Shown here in pieces: positions 28,345 through 36,470 of a stretch of 64,000 nucleotides of DNA. Under the pieces are notes generated by a model. That model was not told the DNA's origin. It was given only the letters and a program-made list of their open reading frames with translations, and searched no databases. Both the position numbers and the translations under genes were made by a program. The DNA lies in the NCBI RefSeq assembly GCF_002941025.1, contig NZ_PTJS01000001.1:6729960-6793959 (forward strand). The letters run 5' to 3'. This DNA is from Streptomyces sp. QL37. Lineage in GTDB: Bacteria > Actinomycetota > Actinomycetes > Streptomycetales > Streptomycetaceae. Position 1 is the first letter of the stretch, and the number at the start of each line of letters is the position of its first letter.

Positions 28345-29526
28345 ATGGCTGAGGCTCAGAACATCCCTGCGGGCTCCACCACCGCCGGGTCCATCGCGGT
28401 GGCGGCCGAGTCCACCGTCGCCACGCGCATGAGCGCGCCCCCGTCCTTCGACGTCGCGGACTTCCCGGTCCCGCACGGCCGCGAGGAGGAGTGGCGGTTC
28501 ACGCCGCTGGACCGGCTGCGCGGCCTGCACGACGGCACCGCCGTCGCCACCGGTGACGGTGTCAAGGTCGTCGTCGAGGCGCCCTCGGGCGTCACGGTCG
28601 AGACCGTCGGCCGCGACGACGCGCGGCTCGGCAAGGCCGGGACGCCGGTGGACCGGGTCGCCGCCCAGGCGTACTCGTCCTTCCAGCACGCCTCGGTCGT
28701 CACGGTCGCCAAGGAGGCCGTGCTCAGCGAGCCGGTCCGGATCACCGTGCACGGTGAGGGCGGTGTGGCCTACGGCCACCAGGTCATCGAGCTGGGCGCC
28801 TTCGCCGAGGCCGTCGTCGTCATCGACCACACCGGTGACGCCGTGCTCGCGGCCAACGTCGAATACGTCCTGGGCGACGGTGCCAAGCTGACCGTCGTCT
28901 CCGTCCAGGACTGGGACGACACGGCCGTCCACGTCGGCCAGCACAACGCGCTGGTCGGCCGCGACGCCTCCTTCAAGTCGATCATCGTGACGTTCGGCGG
29001 GGACCTCGTCCGTCTCCACCCGCGCGTCGCGTACGCGGCCCCGGGCGGCGAGGCCGAGCTCTTCGGCCTGTACTTCACCGACAAGGGCCAGCACCAGGAG
29101 CACCGTCTCCTGGTCGACCACAACACGCCGCACTGCAAGTCCAACGCGGTGTACAAGGGCGCGCTCCAGGGCGACGACGCCCACGCCGTCTGGATCGGTG
29201 ACGTGCTCATCCAGGCCGCGGCCGAGGGCACCGACACCTACGAGATGAACCGCAACCTGGTTCTCACCGACGGTGCCCGGGTCGACTCCGTACCGAACCT
29301 GGAGATCGAGACCGGCGAGATCGTCGGCGCCGGCCACGCCTCGGCGACCGGCCGCTTCGACGACGAGCAGCTGTTCTACCTGCAGTCCCGCGGTATCCCG
29401 GCCGAGGAGGCCCGCCGGCTCGTCGTGCGCGGCTTCTTCGCCGAGCTGGTCCAGCAGATCGGTCTGCCCGACGTCGAAGCCCGTCTCCTCGACAAGATCG
29501 AGACCGAGCTGAAGGCGTCGGTCTGA
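28345..29526 (+). CDS. sufD: Fe-S cluster assembly protein SufD
   Basis: 393 residues from ATG at 28345; a TTG at 28315 with GAAGAG upstream would add ten residues and cannot be excluded. 'HGREEEWRFTPLDRLRGL' near residue 45 and the C-terminal 'HASATGRFDDEQLFYLQSRGIPAEEARRLVVRGFF' are SufD signatures. Partners SufB and SufC. Confidence 0.95.
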   Translation: MAEAQNIPAGSTTAGSIAVAAESTVATRMSAPPSFDVADFPVPHGREEEWRFTPLDRLRGLHDGTAVATGDGVKVVVEAPSGVTVETVGRDDARLGKAGTPVDRVAAQAYSSFQHASVVTVAKEAVLSEPVRITVHGEGGVAYGHQVIELGAFAEAVVVIDHTGDAVLAANVEYVLGDGAKLTVVSVQDWDDTAVHVGQHNALVGRDASFKSIIVTFGGDLVRLHPRVAYAAPGGEAELFGLYFTDKGQHQEHRLLVDHNTPHCKSNAVYKGALQGDDAHAVWIGDVLIQAAAEGTDTYEMNRNLVLTDGARVDSVPNLEIETGEIVGAGHASATGRFDDEQLFYLQSRGIPAEEARRLVVRGFFAELVQQIGLPDVEARLLDKIETELKASV

Positions 29527-29843
29527 TGGCCTTCGTCAAAGCCTGTGCGCTGAGCGAGCTGGAGGACGACACCCCGAAGAGGGTGGAGCTCGACGGCACG
29601 CCGGTCTCCGTCGTCCGCACCGAGGGCGAGGTGTTCGCGATCAACGACATCTGCTCGCACGCGAACGTCTCGCTGTCGGAGGGCGAGGTGGAGGACTGCG
29701 CGATCGAGTGCTGGCTGCACGGATCGAGCTTCGACCTCCGCACCGGCAAGCCGTCCGGTCTTCCCGCGACGCGCCCCGTCCCCGTATACCCCGTAAAGAT
29801 CGAAGGGGACGATGTGCTCGTCTCCGTCACCCAGGAGTCCTGA
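29526..29843 (+). CDS. Rieske-type [2Fe-2S] ferredoxin
   Basis: 105 residues, overlapping the sufD stop by one base. Rieske ligands are complete: 'CSHANVSLSEGEVEDCAIECWLHGSSFD' gives C-x-H near residue 43 and C-x2-H near 62, one residue set for a [2Fe-2S] cluster with two Cys and two His. Non-haem-oxygenase ferredoxin type. Constantly found in actinobacterial suf operons; probably an electron donor for assembly or a test substrate, which is inference. Confidence 0.93.
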   Translation: MAFVKACALSELEDDTPKRVELDGTPVSVVRTEGEVFAINDICSHANVSLSEGEVEDCAIECWLHGSSFDLRTGKPSGLPATRPVPVYPVKIEGDDVLVSVTQES

Positions 29844-29850
29844 GTCACCC

Positions 29851-30642
29851 ATGGCAACGCTTGAAATCCGCGACCTGCACGTCTCCGTCGAGGCCGACAA
29901 CGCCACGAAGGAGATCCTCAAGGGCGTCGACCTGACCGTGAAGCAGGGCGAGACCCACGCCATCATGGGCCCGAACGGGTCCGGCAAGTCCACCCTCGCG
30001 TACTCGCTCGCGGGTCACCCCAAGTACACGATCACGAGTGGCACGGTGACCCTGGACGGCGAGGACGTCCTGGAGATGTCCGTGGACGAGCGGGCCCGCG
30101 CCGGCCTGTTCCTCGCCATGCAGTACCCGGTCGAGATCCCCGGTGTCTCGGTCTCCAACTTCCTGCGCACCTCCGCCACCGCCGTCCGCGGTGAGGCCCC
30201 CAAGCTGCGGACGTGGGTGAAGGAGGTCAAGGAGACGATGGCCCAGCTCCAGATGGACCCGGCCTTCGCCGAGCGCAACGTCAACGAGGGCTTCTCCGGT
30301 GGTGAGAAGAAGCGCCACGAGATCCTTCAGCTGGAGCTCCTCAAGCCGAAGGTCGCGATCCTCGACGAGACCGACTCCGGTCTGGACGTCGACGCGCTGA
30401 AGACGGTCTCCGAGGGCGTCAACCGCGTGCGCGAGACCGGCGAGGTCGGCACCCTGCTGATCACGCACTACACACGCATCCTCAAGTACATCAAGCCCGA
30501 CTACGTGCATGTCTTCGCCAACGGCCGGATCGCCGCCTCCGGCGGTGCCGAGCTGGCCGACCAGCTGGAGAACGAGGGCTACGAGGCCTACACGAAGGGT
30601 GGCCCCGTGAGCGGAGCGAACTCAGGAGGTACGGTCGCGTGA
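29851..30642 (+). CDS. sufC: Fe-S cluster assembly ATPase SufC
   Basis: 263 residues from ATG at 29851. Walker A 'IMGPNGSGKSTLAYSLAGH' near residue 38, SufC-specific signature 'NEGFSGGEKKRHEILQLE' near 150, Walker B 'VAILDETDSGLDVDAL' near 170 and 'LLITHYTRIL' near 205. ATPase of the SufBC2D complex. Confidence 0.97.
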   Translation: MATLEIRDLHVSVEADNATKEILKGVDLTVKQGETHAIMGPNGSGKSTLAYSLAGHPKYTITSGTVTLDGEDVLEMSVDERARAGLFLAMQYPVEIPGVSVSNFLRTSATAVRGEAPKLRTWVKEVKETMAQLQMDPAFAERNVNEGFSGGEKKRHEILQLELLKPKVAILDETDSGLDVDALKTVSEGVNRVRETGEVGTLLITHYTRILKYIKPDYVHVFANGRIAASGGAELADQLENEGYEAYTKGGPVSGANSGGTVA

Positions 30643-31907
30643 CTGACGCCCGACAGGGGCTCTCCGGCCTCCTCGACACCGAGGCGATCCGCAAGGACTT
30701 CCCGATCCTGGACCGCACGGTCCACGACGGCAAGAAGATCGTTTACCTGGACAGTGCGGCGACCTCGCAGAAGCCGCGCCAGGTGCTCGACGCGCTCAGC
30801 GAGTACTACGAGCGGCACAACGCCAACGTCCACCGCGGTGTGTACACCATCGCCGAGGAGGCCACCGCGCTGTACGAGGGCGCTCGCGACAAGGTCGCGG
30901 CCTTCATCAACGCACCCAGCCGCAACGAGGTGATCTTCACCAAGAACGCCTCGGAGTCGCTGAACCTCGTCGCCAACATGCTCGGCTGGGCGGACGAGCC
31001 CTACCGGGTCGACAGCGACACCGAGATCGTCACCACCGAGATGGAGCACCACTCCAACATCGTGCCGTGGCAGCTGCTCTCGCAGCGCACCGGCGCGAAG
31101 CTCAAGTGGTTCGGCATCACGGACGACGGTCGGCTGGACCTGTCCAACATCGACGAGATCATCACGGAGAAGACGAAGATCGTCTCCTTCACGCTCGTCT
31201 CCAACATCATGGGCACGATCAACCCGGTCGAGAAGATCATCCGCCGCGCCCAGCAGGTCGGCGCGCTGGTCTGCATCGACGCCTCGCAGGCCGCCCCGCA
31301 CATGGTGCTCGACGTGCAGGCGCTGCAGGCCGACTTCGTGGCCTTCACCGGCCACAAGATGGTCGGCCCGACCGGCATCGGCGTGCTCTGGGGGCGGCAG
31401 GAGCTCCTGGAGGACCTGCCGCCGTTCCTCGGTGGCGGCGAGATGATCGAGACCGTGTCGATGCACTCCTCGACGTACGCCCCCGCCCCGCACAAGTTCG
31501 AGGCGGGTACGCCCCCGATCGCGCAGGCCGTCGGCCTCGGAGCGGCCGTGGACTACCTCTCCTCGATCGGCATGGAGAACATCCACCGCCATGAGCAGGC
31601 CATCACCGAGTACGCGGTGAGGCGGCTCCTGGAGGTTCCGGACCTCCGGATCATCGGCCCGGCGACGGCCGAGGACCGGGGCGCGACGATCTCGTTCACG
31701 CTCGGCGACATCCACCCGCACGACGTGGGGCAGGTGCTCGACGAGCAGGGCATCGCGGTGCGGGTCGGACACCACTGCGCACGCCCGGTGTGCCTGAGGT
31801 ACGGAATTCCTGCGACGACGCGAGCGTCGTTCTATCTGTACTCCACGCCCGCCGAGGTCGACGCCCTGGTGGACGGGCTCGAACACGTGCGGAACTTTTT
31901 CGGTTAG
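30639..31907 (+). CDS. sufS: Cysteine desulfurase SufS
   Basis: 422 residues, GTG at 30639 overlapping the sufC stop, AGGAGGT upstream. PLP Lys in 'VAFTGHKMVGPTGIGVLWG' near residue 240, His in 'EMEHHSNIVPW' and the catalytic Cys in 'VRVGHHCARPVCLRYG' near 380. Removes sulphur from cysteine as a persulphide for SufU and then SufB. Confidence 0.97.
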   Translation: MTDARQGLSGLLDTEAIRKDFPILDRTVHDGKKIVYLDSAATSQKPRQVLDALSEYYERHNANVHRGVYTIAEEATALYEGARDKVAAFINAPSRNEVIFTKNASESLNLVANMLGWADEPYRVDSDTEIVTTEMEHHSNIVPWQLLSQRTGAKLKWFGITDDGRLDLSNIDEIITEKTKIVSFTLVSNIMGTINPVEKIIRRAQQVGALVCIDASQAAPHMVLDVQALQADFVAFTGHKMVGPTGIGVLWGRQELLEDLPPFLGGGEMIETVSMHSSTYAPAPHKFEAGTPPIAQAVGLGAAVDYLSSIGMENIHRHEQAITEYAVRRLLEVPDLRIIGPATAEDRGATISFTLGDIHPHDVGQVLDEQGIAVRVGHHCARPVCLRYGIPATTRASFYLYSTPAEVDALVDGLEHVRNFFG

Positions 31908-31933
31908 ATGGCAGAGCGGCTGAGGGTTGACTG

Positions 31934-32389
31934 GTGAAGCTTGATTCCATGTACCAGGAAGTGATCCTGGACCACTACAAGCACCCCCACGGGCGTGGCC
32001 TGCGGGACGGCGACGCCGAGGTGCACCACGTCAACCCGACGTGCGGCGACGAGATCACGCTCCGCGTGAAGTACGACGGCGACACCATCGCCGACGTCAG
32101 TTACGAGGGTCAGGGCTGCTCCATCAGCCAGGCCAGCGCCTCCGTGCTCAACGAGCTGCTGGTGGGCAAGCAGCTCGGCGAGGCGCAGAAGATCCAGGAG
32201 ACCTTCCTGGAACTGATGCAGTCCAAGGGTCAGCTGGAGCCGGACGACGCGATGGAGGAGGTGCTGGAGGACGCGGTCGCGTTCGCCGGCGTCTCCAAGT
32301 ATCCGGCCCGGGTCAAGTGCGCGCTGCTGAGCTGGATGGCGTGGAAGGACGCGACGGCGCAGGCGCTGTCCGAAGGGAAGACGGCATGA
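31934..32389 (+). CDS. sufU: SufU, zinc-dependent sulphurtransferase/scaffold (intact copy)
   Basis: 151 residues, GTG at 31934. The three ligand cysteines are in 'VNPTCGDEITLR', 'YEGQGCSISQASASV' and 'ARVKCALLSW'. SufU takes persulphide sulphur from SufS in Gram-positive bacteria. This is the only complete copy: fragments lacking the N-terminal 90 residues lie at 33326-33522 (reverse) and 33516-33700 (forward). Its codons 91-93 contain TCCAGGA-N5-TCCTGGA, the site of one rearrangement junction. Confidence 0.95.
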   Translation: MKLDSMYQEVILDHYKHPHGRGLRDGDAEVHHVNPTCGDEITLRVKYDGDTIADVSYEGQGCSISQASASVLNELLVGKQLGEAQKIQETFLELMQSKGQLEPDDAMEEVLEDAVAFAGVSKYPARVKCALLSWMAWKDATAQALSEGKTA

Positions 32390-32724
32390 GCGACAACGAG
32401 ACTCTTACGACCAAGCCGGCCTCCGAGGAGGAGGTCCGCGAGGCCCTGTACGACGTGGTCGACCCCGAGCTGGGGATCGACGTGGTCAACCTGGGCCTGA
32501 TCTACGGCATCCACATCGACGACGCCAACATCGCCACCCTCGACATGACCTTGACGTCGGCGGCCTGTCCGCTGACCGATGTCATCGAGGACCAGGCGAA
32601 GTCCGCCACGGACGGCATCGTCAACGAGCTCCGGATCAACTGGGTCTGGATGCCGCCGTGGGGCCCCGACAAGATCACCGATGACGGTCGCGAGCAGCTT
32701 CGCGCGCTCGGTTTCAACGTCTGA
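32386..32724 (+). CDS. sufT: SufT-like MIP18/DUF59 metal-sulphur assembly factor, copy 1
   Basis: 112 residues, ATG at 32386 overlapping the sufU stop (ATGA). DUF59 signature 'LYDVVDPELGIDVVNLGLIY' near residue 22 and the conserved Cys in 'LTSAACPLTDVIEDQ' near 68. Members help transfer or mature Fe-S clusters. This copy is in the native place at the end of the suf operon; two identical complete copies follow at 32991-33329 (reverse) and 33697-34035 (forward). Confidence 0.95.
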   Translation: MSDNETLTTKPASEEEVREALYDVVDPELGIDVVNLGLIYGIHIDDANIATLDMTLTSAACPLTDVIEDQAKSATDGIVNELRINWVWMPPWGPDKITDDGREQLRALGFNV

Positions 32725-32737
32725 GCCACGACGTCCT

Positions 32738-32770
32738 GGAAGGCCCCCGGCACTGTGCCGGGGGCCTTCC
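32738..32770 (+). terminator. suf operon terminator (copy 1)
   Basis: Perfect 16-bp inverted repeat GGAAGGCCCCCGGCAC-T-GTGCCGGGGGCCTTCC. Repeated inverted at 32945-32977 and forward at 34049-34081. Confidence 0.9.
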
Positions 32771-32944
32771 TCCGTCTGTGTAGCCGCTCGCGCCCGGACC
32801 GGGGGCTCCTGCCGGTGCGTCGACCTCCCGCGGGCGGTGACCCGGCGCGGCCGGGGGCTCCTGCCCCGGCCCGTTCACCACTGCGGGGCGCCACCCCCGT
32901 ACGGCGGAGGCACCGGGCCGGGCGCGAGCGGCTACACAGACGGA

Positions 32945-32977
32945 GGAAGGCCCCCGGCACAGTGCCGGGGGCCTTCC
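32945..32977 (-). terminator. suf terminator, inverted copy 2
   Basis: Same 16-bp stem as 32738-32770, in inverted orientation downstream of the reverse-strand sufT. Confidence 0.85.
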
Positions 32978-32990
32978 AGGACGTCGTGGC

Positions 32991-33329
32991 TCAGACGTTG
33001 AAACCGAGCGCGCGAAGCTGCTCGCGACCGTCATCGGTGATCTTGTCGGGGCCCCACGGCGGCATCCAGACCCAGTTGATCCGGAGCTCGTTGACGATGC
33101 CGTCCGTGGCGGACTTCGCCTGGTCCTCGATGACATCGGTCAGCGGACAGGCCGCCGACGTCAAGGTCATGTCGAGGGTGGCGATGTTGGCGTCGTCGAT
33201 GTGGATGCCGTAGATCAGGCCCAGGTTGACCACGTCGATCCCCAGCTCGGGGTCGACCACGTCGTACAGGGCCTCGCGGACCTCCTCCTCGGAGGCCGGC
33301 TTGGTCGTAAGAGTCTCGTTGTCGCTCAT
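32991..33329 (-). CDS. sufT: SufT-like assembly factor, copy 2 (inverted)
   Basis: 112 residues, identical to copy 1 at base level because it lies within the inverted unit. It keeps its ribosome context and terminator, but only a sufU fragment lies upstream. Expression would need read-through from copy C side or a new promoter, since no suf promoter faces this way. Its transcript would be antisense-complementary to copies 1 and 3. Confidence 0.85.
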   Translation of the reverse strand: MSDNETLTTKPASEEEVREALYDVVDPELGIDVVNLGLIYGIHIDDANIATLDMTLTSAACPLTDVIEDQAKSATDGIVNELRINWVWMPPWGPDKITDDGREQLRALGFNV

Positions 33330-33522
33330 GCCGTCTTCCCTTCGGACAGCGCCTGCGCCGTCGCGTCCTTCCACGCCATCCAGCTCAGCAGCGCGCACTT
33401 GACCCGGGCCGGATACTTGGAGACGCCGGCGAACGCGACCGCGTCCTCCAGCACCTCCTCCATCGCGTCGTCCGGCTCCAGCTGACCCTTGGACTGCATC
33501 AGTTCCAGGAAGGTCTCCTGGA
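33326..33522 (-). pseudogene. sufU: sufU 3' fragment (inverted)
   Basis: Last 65 codons of sufU in reverse orientation; missing the N-terminal 86 residues with two of the three ligand Cys. Keeps 'RVKCALLSW'. Produced by the rearrangement, not by decay. Confidence 0.9.
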
Positions 33523-33700
33523 ACTGATGCAGTCCAAGGGTCAGCTGGAGCCGGACGACGCGATGGAGGAGGTGCTGGAGGACGCGGTCGCGTTCGCCGG
33601 CGTCTCCAAGTATCCGGCCCGGGTCAAGTGCGCGCTGCTGAGCTGGATGGCGTGGAAGGACGCGACGGCGCAGGCGCTGTCCGAAGGGAAGACGGCATGA
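33516..33700 (+). pseudogene. sufU: sufU 3' fragment (forward)
   Basis: Last 61 codons of sufU without its start. An in-frame ATG at 33528 could give a 57-codon C-terminal piece, but it has only one of three Cys and no ribosome site. Confidence 0.9.
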
Positions 33701-34035
33701 GCGACAACGAGACTCTTACGACCAAGCCGGCCTCCGAGGAGGAGGTCCGCGAGGCCCTGTACGACGTGGTCGACCCCGAGCTGGGGATCGACGTGGTCAA
33801 CCTGGGCCTGATCTACGGCATCCACATCGACGACGCCAACATCGCCACCCTCGACATGACCTTGACGTCGGCGGCCTGTCCGCTGACCGATGTCATCGAG
33901 GACCAGGCGAAGTCCGCCACGGACGGCATCGTCAACGAGCTCCGGATCAACTGGGTCTGGATGCCGCCGTGGGGCCCCGACAAGATCACCGATGACGGTC
34001 GCGAGCAGCTTCGCGCGCTCGGTTTCAACGTCTGA
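33697..34035 (+). CDS. sufT: SufT-like assembly factor, copy 3
   Basis: 112 residues, identical to copies 1 and 2, ATG at 33697 with the same overlap to the sufU fragment stop. Lies after copy 1's terminator, so its transcription from the suf promoter would need read-through of two hairpins. Retains its own terminator at 34049-34081. Confidence 0.85.
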   Translation: MSDNETLTTKPASEEEVREALYDVVDPELGIDVVNLGLIYGIHIDDANIATLDMTLTSAACPLTDVIEDQAKSATDGIVNELRINWVWMPPWGPDKITDDGREQLRALGFNV

Positions 34036-34048
34036 GCCACGACGTCCT

Positions 34049-34081
34049 GGAAGGCCCCCGGCACTGTGCCGGGGGCCTTCC
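34049..34081 (+). terminator. suf terminator, copy 3
   Basis: Same 16-bp perfect stem as 32738-32770, between sufT copy 3 and the convergent membrane-protein gene. Confidence 0.85.
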
Positions 34082-34185
34082 TCCGTCTGTGTAGCCGCTC
34101 GCGCCCGGACCGGGGGCTCCTGCCGGTGCGTCGACCTCCCGCGGGCGGTGACCCGGCGCGGCCGGGGGCTCCTGCCCCGGCCCGT

Positions 34186-35337
34186 TCACCACTGCGGGGC
34201 GCCACCCCCGTACGGCGGAGGCACCGGGCCCTGTGCGGGGACGCCGGCGGCCTCGGCCAGGACGGGGCCCAGGTTCTCCGTCCGCATCCGGCGGTCGACG
34301 TAGAGCAGGCCGGTCACCAGCTGGGGGAATGTCGTCGAGATGATCTGGCTCACGAGCTGCCCCAGCAGGGTCGCGACCAGATAGCCGCTCATCGCGACCA
34401 TCACGGCCGTGGGGCTCGGATCGTCCTCCAGCGACGCTGTTCCGATCATGCCGGGGAAGAGCCCGAGGATCGAGAACGGCATCTGGATGACATAGCCGGC
34501 CGCTCCCGCTATCACGCCGGCCAGCAGGGTGATGCCGAAGATCCGCCACCAGTCACCGCGCACCAGCTGGGACGAGCGGCGCAGCGCGGCGACGGGCCCC
34601 TGGCCCTCGAAGACCACGGCCGCCGGTGCCAGGCTCACCTTTATCCAGATCCAGGCCGCCAGCGGCCCGGTGATCAGGACGCCGACGACGCCCAGGGTGA
34701 TGGCGGTGGCGGCGCCACCACCGCTGTCCATCGTGACGAGGCTGATGATCGCCCCGATGAAGACCGCCATGACCAGCAGCACGGGCACCATCGCGACCAG
34801 GGCGGTGAGGATGAGGGCGCCGATCACGGGGGCGACATGGGCCCAGGCCTTCCGCCACACCGTCGAGAAGGCCACGGGCCTGCCCAGGACCGCATCCTGC
34901 AGCACGGCCGGGACCGCCGCGTACATCAGGCCGGAGACGATGGCCATGGTGACGATGCCCAGCAGGGCGAGGAGGCAGCCCGCGGTCACGAGCGGAACGA
35001 TGTCCGAGGACGAGGCTCCCTCGTCGTAGTCGAGGGAGACCACCCGGTCCAGGTGGTCGGAGACGGCGGAGTAGGCGATGGCGACCGCCGCCGCCATCAG
35101 GAGCGCGGCCCCGCCGTACAGCGCGCCGGCCATGCCGAACAGCTGCTTCCAGTACCTTCCCATCGTCGAGAACGCCCCGCCCAGCACGTCCCCCAGCTTC
35201 AGCGGGGCGAGCGGTATCACCCCCGGCTTCGGCGGCGGCGCCCAGCCGCCCCATCCGGGCGGCCCCCCGTAGGGACTTCCGCCGTACGCCGCGCCCCCGT
35301 AGGCGCCCCCGCCCCACCCTGCGTCCTGCGCCACCAC
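34186..35337 (-). CDS. Integral membrane protein with Gly/Pro/Tyr-rich N-terminus
   Basis: 383 residues from GTG at 35337. The first 40 residues are a low-complexity GGAYGGAAYGGSPYGG-like tail, then 'LAPLKLGDVLGGAFSTMGRYWKQL', then six or so membrane segments. The pattern resembles actinobacterial proteins annotated as glycerophosphoryl diester phosphodiesterase membrane-domain-like; no catalytic motif is seen. The C-terminus 'PVPPPYGGGAPQW' repeats the N-terminal style. Its last 45 bp are copied at 32875-32919. Function unknown. Confidence 0.8.
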   Translation of the reverse strand: MVAQDAGWGGGAYGGAAYGGSPYGGPPGWGGWAPPPKPGVIPLAPLKLGDVLGGAFSTMGRYWKQLFGMAGALYGGAALLMAAAVAIAYSAVSDHLDRVVSLDYDEGASSSDIVPLVTAGCLLALLGIVTMAIVSGLMYAAVPAVLQDAVLGRPVAFSTVWRKAWAHVAPVIGALILTALVAMVPVLLVMAVFIGAIISLVTMDSGGGAATAITLGVVGVLITGPLAAWIWIKVSLAPAAVVFEGQGPVAALRRSSQLVRGDWWRIFGITLLAGVIAGAAGYVIQMPFSILGLFPGMIGTASLEDDPSPTAVMVAMSGYLVATLLGQLVSQIISTTFPQLVTGLLYVDRRMRTENLGPVLAEAAGVPAQGPVPPPYGGGAPQW

Positions 35338-35454
35338 TGCTCCGTCGCTCGTATCGTCCGGTTGTCATCCGGTCCTACCGGTGCGGACACCGTAGCGCTC
35401 CGGGGTGCCCCCGAATCCCCTCCTGGCCGGTGACGATGCGGGTGCAGCGTTTTT

Positions 35455-35492
35455 GTGTACGCCCGTACACAGTGTTGTGTACGCTTGTACGC
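35455..35492 (+). promoter_or_regulatory. Two tandem TetR-type operators before the SMR gene
   Basis: GTGTACGCCCGTACAC (35455-35470, perfect 7-bp arms) and GTGTACGCTTGTACGC (35477-35492, near-perfect), 22 bp apart and ending at the ATG. They share GTGTACG and probably bind the TetR protein encoded two genes on. The ATG directly after lacks a ribosome site, hinting at a leaderless message. Confidence 0.75.
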
Positions 35493-35813
35493 ATGGGATA
35501 CGGAATGCTGGCCGCGGCGATAGCGGCGGAGGTGGCCGGGACCACGGCCATGAAGTACAGCGAGGGGTTCACCAGGCTGTGGCCCTCGCTCATCACCGTC
35601 GTCGGCTACGTCCTCGCCTTCGCGCTGCTGGCCCAGACCCTCAAGACGCTGTCGATCGGTACCGCCTATGCGATCTGGGCGGGAACGGGCACCGCGGCCG
35701 TCGCCGCCATCGGCATCCTCTGGATGGGCGAGTCCGCGAGCCTCGTCAAGCTGGCGGGCATCGCCCTGGTCGTCGCGGGGGTCGTCGTCCTCAATGTCGG
35801 AGGGGCCCACTGA
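35493..35813 (+). CDS. Small multidrug resistance (SMR/EmrE-like) transporter
   Basis: 106 residues, four membrane helices. The key membrane Glu is in 'AAAIAAEVAGTTAMKYSEGF' near residue 13, and 'IGTAYAIWAGTGTAAVAAIGILWMGE' near 55-80 is the family signature. Exports cationic drugs by proton exchange. Overlaps the TetR gene by one base; operators sit immediately upstream, so it should be induced by the regulator's ligand. Confidence 0.93.
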   Translation: MGYGMLAAAIAAEVAGTTAMKYSEGFTRLWPSLITVVGYVLAFALLAQTLKTLSIGTAYAIWAGTGTAAVAAIGILWMGESASLVKLAGIALVVAGVVVLNVGGAH

Positions 35814-36361
35814 TGGTCCGGCGGTACGACCCCGAGCGGCGTGAGCGCATCATCGACGCGGCCATCCGCGTCGTCGCGGACCGGGGTATCGGCGGGCTCA
35901 GCCACCGGACCGTGGCCGCCGAGGCCGACGTGCCGCTCGGCTCGACGACGTATCACTTCGGCTCGCTGGACGAACTGCTGGTCGCCGCCCTGCGCCGGTG
36001 CAACGAGAGCTTCGCGCGGACGGTGCGGGAGAGCCCGTACTTCTCCGACCCCGAGGTCCCGCTGGCCGATGAGCTGACCCGGCTGCTGGGGGAGTGGTTC
36101 TCCGCGGGGCGTGGTCCGCTGGCCCTGGAGTACGAGCTGTACCTCGCGGCCCTCCGCCGCCCCGCTCTGCGGCCGGTCGCCGCCGAGTGGGCCGACGCCC
36201 TGGCCGTCCTGATCGCCGACCGCACGGACCGGGCCACCGCGCGGGCGCTCACGGCCCTGCTGGACGGGATCAGTCTCCAGGTGCTGCTCACCGGCGGGGA
36301 CTTCGACCCGGAGTACACCAGGGAGATGCTGGCCAGGGTCGCGGACGGGGCGGGCCGCTGA
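35813..36361 (+). CDS. TetR-family repressor
   Basis: 182 residues. N-terminal helix-turn-helix 'ERIIDAAIRVVADRGIGGLSHRTVAAEADVPLGSTTYHFGSLDELLVAAL' has the standard TetR recognition helix ending. The C-terminal half is the variable ligand domain. Co-transcribed with the SMR pump, and likely autorepressing through the two operators at 35455-35492. Confidence 0.92.
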   Translation: MVRRYDPERRERIIDAAIRVVADRGIGGLSHRTVAAEADVPLGSTTYHFGSLDELLVAALRRCNESFARTVRESPYFSDPEVPLADELTRLLGEWFSAGRGPLALEYELYLAALRRPALRPVAAEWADALAVLIADRTDRATARALTALLDGISLQVLLTGGDFDPEYTREMLARVADGAGR

Positions 36362-36470
36362 GACCGGTCGGGCGGTGGTTCCCCGCGGCCCGCACGCTCG
36401 ACTCGGTGTCCGTGACGAGGTGCGGGCCCCGACGACCGCGCGGTTCCGGCCCGCTGTCGGCGCCGGTCGC

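Larger units (their letters stand above)
32205..32919 (+). repeat. Rearrangement unit copy A (forward)
   Basis: 715 bp: end of sufU, sufT, terminator, spacer and the last 45 bp of the convergent membrane-protein gene. Identical to copy C at +1311 bp. Bases 32205-32797 are also present inverted in copy B (coordinates sum to 65715). It ends at 32918/32919 in a 2-bp (CC) junction with copy B. Confidence 0.95.
32918..33522 (-). repeat. Rearrangement unit copy B (inverted, 605 bp)
   Basis: Exact reverse complement of 32193-32797: terminator, whole sufT and the last 197 bp of sufU. It lacks the 120-bp spacer 32798-32917 and the membrane-protein end. Its right end shares TCCTGGA (33516-33522) with copy C. 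Confidence 0.95.
33516..34230 (+). repeat. Rearrangement unit copy C (forward)
   Basis: 715 bp identical to copy A. With copy B it makes a palindrome 32918-34108: two 593-bp arms around a 5-nt centre (33511-33515). At 34230 it runs into unique sequence of the membrane-protein gene, showing that copy C holds the original right-hand boundary. Confidence 0.95.

Noticed and set aside
32798..32917. Mobile element or attachment site explaining the sufT copies
   Set aside because: No transposase, terminal repeats or target duplication; the junctions have only 2- and 7-bp microhomology, pointing to template switching or assembly error.
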